From: Solobacterium sp.
GTDB lineage: Bacteria; Bacillota_I; Bacilli_A; Erysipelotrichales; Erysipelotrichaceae
Length of the DNA: 18,188 nt
Direction: 5' to 3'
Assembly (NCBI GenBank): GCA_016291725.1
Contig: JAEEYJ010000052.1
Location: 1 to 18,188 of the forward strand
Made by a program: the position numbers and the translations under genes. Positions 1-6,461 of the stretch are shown here, piece by piece. A model generated the notes under the pieces. The model was not told the origin of the DNA, did no database searches, and worked only from the letters and a program-made list of their open reading frames with translations. The stretch's first letter is position 1. Each line of letters starts with the position of its first letter.

Positions 1-57
1 ATACAAGCAGATGATATCATAGGTTCAGGCAAGATCTTCGTAGGGGGAGCGGTTTAA
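1..57 (+). CDS. C-terminal end of an unidentified protein (partial)
   Basis: Frame 1 is open from the window edge to a TAA at 55-57; the other two forward frames close within 21 bases. The visible tail is 18 residues ending GKIFVGGAV. This is too short to recognise and could be chance, although the metK promoter starts only 16 bases later, which fits a gene ending here. No terminator hairpin is visible after the stop. Function unknown. Confidence 0.35.
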   Translation: MQADDIIGSGKIFVGGAV

Positions 58-73
58 AAAACATTAGATGCTG

Positions 74-101
74 TGGACAAATCCTGCGTTTACTGTAGAA
101 T
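74..101 (+). promoter_or_regulatory. metK promoter
   Basis: TGGACA (74-79) and TAGAAT (96-101) are spaced by 16 bases, a good vegetative sigma-70/SigA-type promoter. Transcription would begin near 108, just before the first paired segment of the leader RNA at 111. That agreement supports both calls. Confidence 0.65.
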
Positions 102-107
102 AGTAGT

Positions 108-260
108 GTCTTTTATCTAGACTGGCGCAATAGGGTCAGCTCGTTGGCGTCATACCAGCCTGCCGCAGGGTAAGGTGGTAATGCTGACATCGATAAAGAA
201 AGAGTTTATATCTCATGATCTCTTTCTGAATCCGCAAGAAGACAAGGAAGGAGTTTTTTA
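108..260 (+). ncRNA. Structured metK leader, candidate cis-regulatory RNA of unknown class
   Basis: Between the predicted start near 108 and the metK ATG lie nested pairings. P1 is TTTTATC (111-117) with GATAAAG (192-198, one G-U). P2 is GTCAGC (135-140) with GCTGAC (183-188), a perfect match. P3 is TACC (153-156) with GGTA (177-180), capped by CCTG/CAGG (159-162/166-169). A second hairpin, GAAAGAG (198-204) with CTCTTTC (220-226), lies downstream. The Shine-Dalgarno is AAGGAAGGAG (244-253). metK leaders in Firmicutes often sense SAM, but I do not see the conserved core of the S-box (SAM-I) or SMK-box, so the class and ligand are open. Confidence 0.45.
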
Positions 261-1352
261 ATGGAAAAATCATTCTTTACATCCGAGTCCGTTACCAGCG
301 GCCACCCGGACAAGGTCTGCGACCTGATCGCAGACAGTATTCTCGATGAGGCGATCCGTCAGGATCCCAACGCACACATGGCTGTCGAAGCTTCCATCAA
401 GGACGACCTCATCCTGGTATTCGGTGAAGCCGGCACAACCGCGGTCATTGACTATGAAGGGATTGCAAAGCGTGTGCTTCGTGAGATCGGCTATGAGGAA
501 GAATACCACGTTATCCTGAAGGTCAACCGCCAGTCTGCAGAGATCAACTTCGCGGTGGACGGCGAAGAGCTTGGTGCAGGCGACCAGGGAATCATGTTCG
601 GCTATGCGTCGGATGACACAGAGAACCTGATGCCGTTTGCGATCGACTGCGCCAACCGTCTGGCACAGAAGCTGGAGGAAGTCCGCCGCAGAACACCGTT
701 CCTGCGTCCGGACGGCAAGACACAGGTCACGGCAGAATACCACGATGGTGTGCCTGCCCGTGTCGATACCGTAGTCATCTCCACCCAGCATACAGCGGAC
801 ATCACACAGGAAGCGCTGCGTGACTACATCATCCGGGAAGTAGTCCTGCCTGTCATTGATCCGAAGTACATCGATAAAAACACGAAGTTCCTGATCAACC
901 CCTCCGGCAGCTTCATCGTCGGCGGCAGCTGGGGTGATTCCGGAACCACCGGCAGAAAGACCGCCGTCGATACCTACGGTGGATATGCACCCCACGGCGG
1001 CGGATGTTTCTCCAGCAAGGACCCCACCAAGGTAGACCGTTCAGCGTCCTACTATGCACGCTATGTCTGCCGCAACATCGTTGCGAACGGGCTGGCCGGA
1101 AAGTGCCTGCTGGAAGTCGCCTATGCCATCGGTGTAGCCAAACCGCTTTCCATCGCTGTGGAAACCTTCGGTACATCAAAGTACTCCAACCAGGAGCTCG
1201 TGGAGATCATCAACCGGAACTTTGACTTCTCGGTTTCCAGCATCATCAAGGAACTGGATCTGAAGCGCCCGATCTACACGCAGACAACCAACTACGGTCA
1301 TTTCGGCAGAGAAGGCCTGCCCTGGGAAGCCTATAAAGAAATCAAACTGTAA
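261..1352 (+). CDS. metK: S-adenosylmethionine synthetase (methionine adenosyltransferase)
   Basis: Makes S-adenosylmethionine from methionine and ATP in the cytoplasm, releasing phosphate and pyrophosphate. The 363-residue product has the family signatures in order: TSESVTSGHPDK near the N-terminus, GAGDQG with MFGYA in the first third, RPDGKTQV, GGSWGDSG, TGRKTAVDTYGG and SSKDPTKVDRS. The residues matching the E. coli catalytic His, Asp and Lys/Arg set in these motifs are all present, so it should be active. It is compact: the E. coli enzyme has about 384 residues, and here the segment before GAGDQG and the C-terminal tail are shorter. The start is fixed by AAGGAAGGAG about 7 bases upstream. 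It is a single-gene unit with its own promoter, long leader and a terminator overlapping the stop codon; the leader suggests control by methionine or SAM status. Confidence 0.97.
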   Translation: MEKSFFTSESVTSGHPDKVCDLIADSILDEAIRQDPNAHMAVEASIKDDLILVFGEAGTTAVIDYEGIAKRVLREIGYEEEYHVILKVNRQSAEINFAVDGEELGAGDQGIMFGYASDDTENLMPFAIDCANRLAQKLEEVRRRTPFLRPDGKTQVTAEYHDGVPARVDTVVISTQHTADITQEALRDYIIREVVLPVIDPKYIDKNTKFLINPSGSFIVGGSWGDSGTTGRKTAVDTYGGYAPHGGGCFSSKDPTKVDRSASYYARYVCRNIVANGLAGKCLLEVAYAIGVAKPLSIAVETFGTSKYSNQELVEIINRNFDFSVSSIIKELDLKRPIYTQTTNYGHFGREGLPWEAYKEIKL

Positions 1353-1373
1353 TGCCCCGGCATTGCAGTTTTT
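1344..1373 (+). terminator. Intrinsic terminator of metK overlapping the stop codon
   Basis: AAACTG (1344-1349) pairs with CAGTTT (1366-1371), followed by a U-G pair and AATGC (1351-1355) with GCATT (1360-1364). This gives about 12 bp around a CCCG loop. The T-run is 1369-1373, so part of it lies in the stem. The 5' arm includes the last metK codons and the TAA. Confidence 0.6.
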
Positions 1374-1381
1374 GTTAGAAT
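1373..1381 (+). promoter_or_regulatory. Extended -10 promoter for the EEP-like gene
   Basis: TGTTAGAAT is an extended -10 element (TG at 1373-1374, hexamer 1376-1381). No -35 is recognisable. The expected start point, seven bases past the hexamer, is 1388, the A of the downstream ATG, which would make a leaderless mRNA. Confidence 0.4.
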
Positions 1382-1387
1382 AAAGCT

Positions 1388-2038
1388 ATGAAGATCAGTA
1401 TATTGTCCATTAACCTGAAAACAGCCATGAAGAGAAGCTTCTCCCGGCGCGCGGAAGCAGTAAACGAGATGATCCACATCTATGACCCGGACATTGTCTG
1501 CGTACGCAGCCTGGAGGAATACATGCTCAGAGAACTGGGGCCCCTGACACGGGTATACCGCTTCTACGGCGGCGGTGCCACCGTCGGAAAGCGTACACTC
1601 CGTACCTGCATTCTGTACCGCAGGGATCTGTTCCGGCTGGAAAACGGATCCACTTACTTCATAAAGAGCTCTCCGCTTCGCCTGCCCGGTACGGTTACTG
1701 CCGGCACACTGGTTCATGAAGACGTGCAGCTGAATGTGGTATGCATGAGTCTCAACCGGCCTTCGGATGGCTTCGCTGAAAAGCTGCTGGCTGCCAGGAT
1801 GGAAGAAGACAATCTGGTTGTATGCGGAGATGTGCAGGTGCGGGGACTGCACAGCGTACGGGTCCAGGAAACAGCTGTCAAACGGTTTGTACGCAGTGCT
1901 GCCTCACCCTACCGCCGGGAGGAATGCATCTGTACATCAGAAAAGCTCCCGGTGCTTCATTCAGAAGCGCTCGGAAGCCTGTTCATGGGAACATTCCCAA
2001 GTGATGGAGTACCCGTCTATGCAGAGCTGGAATTATGA
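1388..2038 (+). CDS. Degenerate endonuclease/exonuclease/phosphatase-fold protein, probably non-catalytic
   Basis: The 216-residue product has no signal peptide or membrane segment. Its layout follows the EEP (DNase I-like) family: an opening beta strand with Asn (ISILSIN, N9), a helix leading to DPDIVCVRS (33-41), an ILYRRDLF strand (75-82), a strand ending in MSLN (120-123), VVCGDVQV (144-151) and a final SDGVPVYAEL (205-214). Active members carry QE after the DIV strand, GDxN, and SDH. Here those positions read R-S, GDVQ and SDG, so the metal-binding Glu, the Asn and the catalytic His are missing. The fold assignment is by pattern and moderate; the loss of catalysis is inferred from it. 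No Shine-Dalgarno precedes the ATG. The gene ends convergently against the pseudouridine synthase, with stop codons abutting. Role unknown. Confidence 0.6.
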   Translation: MKISILSINLKTAMKRSFSRRAEAVNEMIHIYDPDIVCVRSLEEYMLRELGPLTRVYRFYGGGATVGKRTLRTCILYRRDLFRLENGSTYFIKSSPLRLPGTVTAGTLVHEDVQLNVVCMSLNRPSDGFAEKLLAARMEEDNLVVCGDVQVRGLHSVRVQETAVKRFVRSAASPYRREECICTSEKLPVLHSEALGSLFMGTFPSDGVPVYAELEL

Positions 2039-2989
2039 TTCCGGCTTTTTTACTGCAAACACCCGGTTGAATTCTGCCGGGAGCTTTGCCTCGAAGTGCA
2101 GGGTCTGCTTTGTGACGGGATGAATGAACTCCAGTGCGGAGGCATGCAGTCCCAGCCGGCCGATGGGTGACTCCGGATGTCCGTACTTCTCATCGCCGAC
2201 AACCGGGAATCCCCGGTCAGCGAACGTGACCCGGATCTGGTTCTTCCTGCCGGTATCGATCCGCACCCGCAGCAATGCATACATACCGTTCTTCTTTACC
2301 GTCTCATAGTGCGTGACTGCTTTTTTTGCACTGCGGGAGCGGGATACATAGACGATATGGTTGGTGTTTTCAGCCAGGTATACAGTGCAGGTGCCCTTTT
2401 CTTCCTTGGGTGTCCCTTCCACCAAGGCATAGTACTCCCGCAGGTTTACGTCTTCATTCCAGTGCCCTTTCAGCATGGAATGAAGCTTGATGTTCTTGGC
2501 AAAGACAAGAACACCCGATGTTTCCTTGTCAATGCGGTGCAGGACATACGGCCGTGCTTTCGGGTCCCGGATTTTCAGATAGTCTGCCGCATAGGCATAG
2601 GCGCATTCCTTCTCGGTATCGCTTTCCACCGACAGCAGGCCTGCTGGTTTATTGATGACCAGGAAATCATCATCCTCGTAGATGATGCAGCGCCTGATCG
2701 GGTTCTTTTTCTTTCCTTTTCCCTTCAGGCTCTGCTGGGCGCTCGCTGCCCGTACAGGCTCTTTGGCAATCCGGACTTCATCATCCTTGGCTAGCGGATA
2801 GTCAAAACGGGTCTCTACAGTACCATTGACCAGCACTTTGCGGTCATGAAGGAGGCCTTTGACACTGTTGCGTGAGAGATCCAGCCTTCCCAGCAGATAA
2901 TCCAGCAGTGCATCACTGCGGTTTACCTTGAAGCGGTAGGTATAGGACGTCCGTACGGGACGCTTTGTTTCTTTGTTCCTTTTTTCCAT
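2033..2989 (-). CDS. RluA-family pseudouridine synthase (RluD/RluC-like)
   Basis: Converts specific uridines to pseudouridine, most likely in 23S rRNA; the target cannot be read from sequence. The 318-residue protein has an N-terminal S4 RNA-binding domain (about 27-76, with LLGRLDLSRNSVKGLL and VLVNG), a basic linker (KGKGKKK) and the catalytic domain. The catalytic loop HRIDKETSG (151-159) supplies the nucleophile Asp154. The later motif reads DTGRKNQIRVT where many relatives have TGRxHQIRVH, a substitution at the His. The start is ATG at 2989. A longer reading frame upstream runs through the ileS terminator and is not credible. No Shine-Dalgarno is present, and the promoter -10 ends 8 bases before the ATG. 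It is transcribed alone, directly after the ileS terminator. The 3' end overlaps the convergent EEP-like gene by 6 bases. Confidence 0.9.
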   Translation of the reverse strand: MEKRNKETKRPVRTSYTYRFKVNRSDALLDYLLGRLDLSRNSVKGLLHDRKVLVNGTVETRFDYPLAKDDEVRIAKEPVRAASAQQSLKGKGKKKNPIRRCIIYEDDDFLVINKPAGLLSVESDTEKECAYAYAADYLKIRDPKARPYVLHRIDKETSGVLVFAKNIKLHSMLKGHWNEDVNLREYYALVEGTPKEEKGTCTVYLAENTNHIVYVSRSRSAKKAVTHYETVKKNGMYALLRVRIDTGRKNQIRVTFADRGFPVVGDEKYGHPESPIGRLGLHASALEFIHPVTKQTLHFEAKLPAEFNRVFAVKKPES

Positions 2990-2997
2990 ATGTGGGC

Positions 2998-3006
2998 ATT
3001 GTAGCA
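2998..3006 (-). promoter_or_regulatory. Extended -10 promoter for the pseudouridine synthase
   Basis: On the minus strand this reads TGCTACAAT, an extended -10. The -35 region is poor. The predicted start is near 2991, two bases before the ATG at 2989, so the message would be nearly leaderless. The same nine bases occur upstream of rex (15481-15489). Confidence 0.5.
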
Positions 3007-3010
3007 CAGA

Positions 3011-3036
3011 AAAGCTCTGCATTGATACAGAGCTTT
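3011..3036 (-). terminator. Intrinsic terminator after ileS
   Basis: A perfect 9-bp stem, AAAGCTCTG with CAGAGCTTT (3011-3019/3028-3036), closes an 8-base loop and is followed on the minus strand by a short T-run. It lies 6 bases past the ileS stop and ends the sepF-ylmH-divIVA-ileS operon. Confidence 0.75.
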
Positions 3037-3042
3037 CCATGT

Positions 3043-5760
3043 TTATTTGCCTAGTACACGGCGGCAGCGCGGGCAGAGGCCCTCTTCGTCCGCTTCTTCG
3101 GTGTAGTTCCAGCAGCGCGGGCATTTGACGCCTTCTGCACGTCTGACCGCTACCTTTGTATCCTCTCCTGCTGTAAAGTCTGCGCGGGAGACGATCATCC
3201 ACTGTGCCGCTGCACTGCCCAGTGTCTCCTGGGCCAGAGCACGCAGGTCATCCGGGCAGCTGATGGTCAGAGCAGCTTCCTGGGCTGAATGAATCAGATC
3301 TTCATTGCGGCTTTCCTCCAGTGCCTTCATTGCGGCACTGCGCAGATCCATCAGAGAAGCGAAGACCCTCTTCAGTTCTTCCGCATCCGGATAGTTCTCT
3401 ACTTCAGGGAAGTGGGTATAATGGACGCTTGTTTCCTCGTCGTTGTTGAACTTCTGCCAGACTTCCTCGGCAGTGAAGACCAGGAACGGTGCCCAGAGCT
3501 TCACAAGCTTGTCAACAGCCGTCCAGTACACAGACTGTACCTGGCGCCTGCGCAGGTCATTCTGTCCATCGCAGTACAGGATATCCTTGGTGAAATCGCA
3601 GTAGTAGGAGCTCAGTTCATTCGTCATGAGATTCATGAGCACTTTGTTTGCATCTACGTAATCGTAGTTTTCACAGTCCTCCCTGACCTGCTTGACCGCT
3701 TCATCCAGCATGACCATGATGTAGCGGTCCACCGGTGTCAGTTCTTCATACGGGAGCAGGTCCTTCTTCGGATCGAAGTCTTCCGGGTTGATGTTGCCGA
3801 GGAGGAAGCGGAAGGTATTGCGGATCTTGCGGTACTGTTCGGATACCTGCTTGATATTGGTCTCACCGAGGCGTACATCCTGGCGGAAGTCGGAAATCAT
3901 AGCCCAGAGGCGGAAGACATCCGCACCGTTTACATTGATGATATCCATCGGGTTGACACCGTTGCCCAATGACTTGGACATCTTGATGCCGTTGGAATCC
4001 ACTACATAGCCGTGTGAGAGGATCTCCTTGTACGGTGCTCCGCCCTTGACGGCCGTTCCGACGATCAGGGAGCTGTTGAACCAGCCGCGGTACTGATCGC
4101 TTCCCTCGAAATACATATCGCAGGGATAGTCAAGACCATGCGCTTCCAGTTCGTTCCAGGATGATCCGGAGTCGAACCAGACATCCATGATATCCTTCTC
4201 TTTGCGGAAGATACCGTTCGGAGATGCCGGGTTGGTATAGCCTTCCGGCAGAAGATCCTTTGCTTCCCGCTCAAACCATACGTTGGAACCGTATTCGTCC
4301 ACCAGATCGGCGATCCGGTCAAAGACTTCCTTCTCCATGATCGGTGTACCGTCTTCACAGTAGAAGATCGGAATCGGTACGCCCCAGAGCCTCTGGCGGG
4401 AAATGCACCAGTCCTGACGGTCACGGATCATATTGTACATACGTACCATGCCCCACTCATTGTGCCACTTAACATGGTTCTCGATCTGGTCCAGCAGTTC
4501 ATTGCGGATCTTGTCAATGGAGCAGAACCACTGCTTCGTTGCCCGGAAGTAGACCGGCTTCTTCAGTCTGTCATCATGCGGATAGCTGTGGACAACCGTC
4601 TCCACACCCATCAGCGCACCGCATTCATTGAGCATCGTAATGACTTTCTTCGAACAGTCTTCCACGAACAGGCCTTCCAGTTCCGGGCCGGCAACCGCTG
4701 TCATGCAGCCTCTTTCATCGACTGTCTGCAGCAAGCCGATTCCGTAGGCAGTCGCCGCAATGAAGTCATCCATACCATGGTCAGGCGCGATGTGTACACA
4801 GCCGGTGCCATCTTCTGCACTGACATATTCTGCAGTGAGGACCAGGCTCTCACGGTCATAGAACGGATGCTTGACACGGATGTACTCCAGATCGCTTCCC
4901 TTGAAGATCCGCAGTACTTCTGCCTCTTCCAGAGCGAGCTTTTCCTTCAGTGTTTCCAGTAGGCTCAGAGCGAATACCAGCTTGCCCTTCTCTGTCCTGA
5001 CTTCTGCATATTCCAGACCGGCATTGACCGCAATCGCCTGGTTCGCCGGGATGGTCCACGGCGTCGTTGTCCAGATCATGATCCTGTCATCTGCGTCCAG
5101 CAGTCCTTTTCCGTCCGTTACGTTGAAGGCGACATAGATCGTAGCGTCCTTTTTATCGAAGTAGACGATCTCGGAGTCCGCAATCGCCGTCTCATTGTAG
5201 GGAGACCAGTAGATTGGCTTGAGTCCCTGGAAGATCAGTCCGTCAAGGGCCATCTTGGCAAAGGAACGGATCTGCCTTGCTTCAAAATGCTTGTCCAGTG
5301 TGACATAGCGGTGCTCATAGTCCGCAATCTGTCCCAGGCGCTTTTCCGTACCCATCTGAACATCAATCCACTTCTTGGCATATTCCATGCACTTCTCACG
5401 GAATTCCGCTTCTGACAGGGCCTTGCGGTCTACACCGGCTTTCTGGATCGCGTTCTCGATCGGCAGACCGTGCGTATCCCATCCCGGGAAGTACGGTGTA
5501 TAGTAGCCGTTCATTGCATGGCTCCGGTTGATAAAGTCCTTGATTACCCGGTTCATCGCCGTACCGGCATGAAGGTTGTTGTTGGCATAGGGAGGACCAT
5601 CATGCAGAACAAACGCTTTCTCGCCCTTATGGCGCTCCAGCATCTTCTCAAAATAGTTGTCCTCTTCCCACTGTTTCAGAATCAATGGTTCCTTCTTTGC
5701 CAGGTTTCCCCTCATTTCAAATGAAGTCTTCGGCATTCTCAAGGTGTTTTTGTAGTCCAT
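3043..5760 (-). CDS. ileS: Isoleucyl-tRNA synthetase
   Basis: Charges tRNA-Ile with isoleucine using ATP, with a CP1 editing domain that removes mischarged valine. The product has 905 residues, close to the usual bacterial length. Seen in order: DGPPYANNNLHAGT at the HIGH position (HAGT = residues 64-67), the editing-domain motifs TTTPWTIPAN and GTGCVHIAPDHGMDDF, an intact KMSKS loop, and a C-terminal zinc site formed by two CPRC pairs (CPRCWNY and GLCPRC). The zinc tail fits the bacterial type-1 enzyme. The odd point is HAGT instead of HIGH: the first His and the Gly are kept but the last His is Thr. The SD AAGGAG lies about 8 bases before the ATG. It is the last gene of the sepF operon and is separately controlled by an isoleucine T-box in the 205-base gap after divIVA. 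Confidence 0.97.
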   Translation of the reverse strand: MDYKNTLRMPKTSFEMRGNLAKKEPLILKQWEEDNYFEKMLERHKGEKAFVLHDGPPYANNNLHAGTAMNRVIKDFINRSHAMNGYYTPYFPGWDTHGLPIENAIQKAGVDRKALSEAEFREKCMEYAKKWIDVQMGTEKRLGQIADYEHRYVTLDKHFEARQIRSFAKMALDGLIFQGLKPIYWSPYNETAIADSEIVYFDKKDATIYVAFNVTDGKGLLDADDRIMIWTTTPWTIPANQAIAVNAGLEYAEVRTEKGKLVFALSLLETLKEKLALEEAEVLRIFKGSDLEYIRVKHPFYDRESLVLTAEYVSAEDGTGCVHIAPDHGMDDFIAATAYGIGLLQTVDERGCMTAVAGPELEGLFVEDCSKKVITMLNECGALMGVETVVHSYPHDDRLKKPVYFRATKQWFCSIDKIRNELLDQIENHVKWHNEWGMVRMYNMIRDRQDWCISRQRLWGVPIPIFYCEDGTPIMEKEVFDRIADLVDEYGSNVWFEREAKDLLPEGYTNPASPNGIFRKEKDIMDVWFDSGSSWNELEAHGLDYPCDMYFEGSDQYRGWFNSSLIVGTAVKGGAPYKEILSHGYVVDSNGIKMSKSLGNGVNPMDIINVNGADVFRLWAMISDFRQDVRLGETNIKQVSEQYRKIRNTFRFLLGNINPEDFDPKKDLLPYEELTPVDRYIMVMLDEAVKQVREDCENYDYVDANKVLMNLMTNELSSYYCDFTKDILYCDGQNDLRRRQVQSVYWTAVDKLVKLWAPFLVFTAEEVWQKFNNDEETSVHYTHFPEVENYPDAEELKRVFASLMDLRSAAMKALEESRNEDLIHSAQEAALTISCPDDLRALAQETLGSAAAQWMIVSRADFTAGEDTKVAVRRAEGVKCPRCWNYTEEADEEGLCPRCRRVLGK

Positions 5761-5772
5761 ATCTGTTCTCCT

Positions 5773-5963
5773 TTTCCAAAAAAAGCGCCCTGTCTAAGGA
5801 CGCTTTCACGTGGTACCACCTTAGTTCGCAGCATTCACCGCGCACTCGTTCATCCTGTAACGCAGGATCCGCGGACGCTCACAGGGTGATGTCCTTCTGT
5901 ACCTTCCGTTCTGTTTCCACCATGCACAGACTCTCTCTTCTTCCGGTACAGCGGCGCGTCCCC
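5773..5963 (-). ncRNA. T-box riboswitch, tRNA-Ile specific, upstream of ileS
   Basis: Senses uncharged tRNA-Ile and prevents termination. On the minus strand, GGACGC (5961-5956) pairs with GCGTCC (5878-5873) to close Stem I. The specifier loop shows GACATCACC with the Ile codon ATC at 5890-5888, followed by a purine. Stem III is ATCCTG/CAGGAT (5868-5863/5857-5852). The T-box itself, AAGGTGGTACCACG, is at 5822-5809 and contains the bases that pair with the tRNA acceptor end. It is followed by the terminator. The element starts 2-3 bases after the divIVA stop codon, and I see no promoter in the divIVA 3' end, so it appears to work inside the operon transcript. Confidence 0.93.
5778..5804 (-). 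terminator. T-box terminator hairpin for ileS
   Basis: On the minus strand AGCGTCC pairs with GGGCGCT (7 bp, one T-G) around a 7-base loop, followed by seven T. This is the off-state structure of the ileS T-box. It also limits read-through from divIVA into ileS when tRNA-Ile is charged. Confidence 0.85.
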
Positions 5964-5965
5964 GC

Positions 5966-6448
5966 TCATCGCATCTTTTCTTCGGCCTTCTTCAGCCACT
6001 CCATTTCCGGCATCTTCGGCAGCCGGAATTCATCCAGTTCCTTAATGAGCCCTTCCAGTTTGGCTCTGGTGGACTCCCGTATAATGTTCGCATCGGTATA
6101 CAGCCTGGACAGTTCGGACAGGATCTCCCTTGCTGTAATCAGTGCCTGCCGGACAATCAGGTCCGCATTTCTCTGGGCTGTACCGATGATCTCATTGGCC
6201 TCCCTCAATGACAGCCTGGCGATGTTTTCCGCAGCGGCCTTCTCCGCATCCAGGGAATTCGCCATATTCTGGTACTGGGTCTGCAGAGCGTTCATCTGGT
6301 CGCTCATCCGGGCGATCTGCTCTTCATAGACCTTCAGCTTGTTCTGCAGGTCTTCCACCTCAGCCGCGTACTTCTCTATTGCGTCATCAACAGCGAAGCG
6401 GTCATACCCGTTCTTCAGTACTCGGAATGTTGGTCTGGGTGATGACAT
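5966..6448 (-). CDS. divIVA: DivIVA-family cell division / polarity protein
   Basis: A scaffold protein that binds curved membrane at septa and poles and recruits division or peptidoglycan factors. The 160-residue product opens with the family N-terminal domain (FRVLKNGYDRFAVDDAIEKY, about residues 8-27, including the GYD motif) and then runs as a long coiled coil, rich in E, K, A, L and Q, to about residue 145. The N-terminus lacks the usual longer stretch before the FxxxxxGYD region. SD AAGGAG lies 7 bases before the ATG. It follows ylmH by 13 bases and precedes the ileS T-box, matching the tail of the Firmicute division cluster. The exact partner is unknown; GpsB-like roles are possible, but the domain and position favour DivIVA. 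Confidence 0.9.
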   Translation of the reverse strand: MSSPRPTFRVLKNGYDRFAVDDAIEKYAAEVEDLQNKLKVYEEQIARMSDQMNALQTQYQNMANSLDAEKAAAENIARLSLREANEIIGTAQRNADLIVRQALITAREILSELSRLYTDANIIRESTRAKLEGLIKELDEFRLPKMPEMEWLKKAEEKMR

Positions 6449-6461
6449 CGGCGGCTCCTTT

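Noticed and set aside
168..182. T-box in the metK leader
   Set aside because: AAGGTGGTA at 172-180 also occurs in the ileS T-box, but the leader is too short for Stem I, the sequence after it does not match ACCRCG, and there is no terminator.
111..198. The metK leader as a standard S-box (SAM-I) riboswitch
   Set aside because: ACTGGC and AAGGTGgTAAT recall S-box pieces, but the conserved kink-turn and GGCAACC-like core are not in place and the stem order differs. I kept it as an unclassified RNA.
2990..3202. Longer N-terminus for the pseudouridine synthase
   Set aside because: The added codons cover the ileS terminator and the promoter -10 and lack family similarity; the S4 domain starts properly from 2989.
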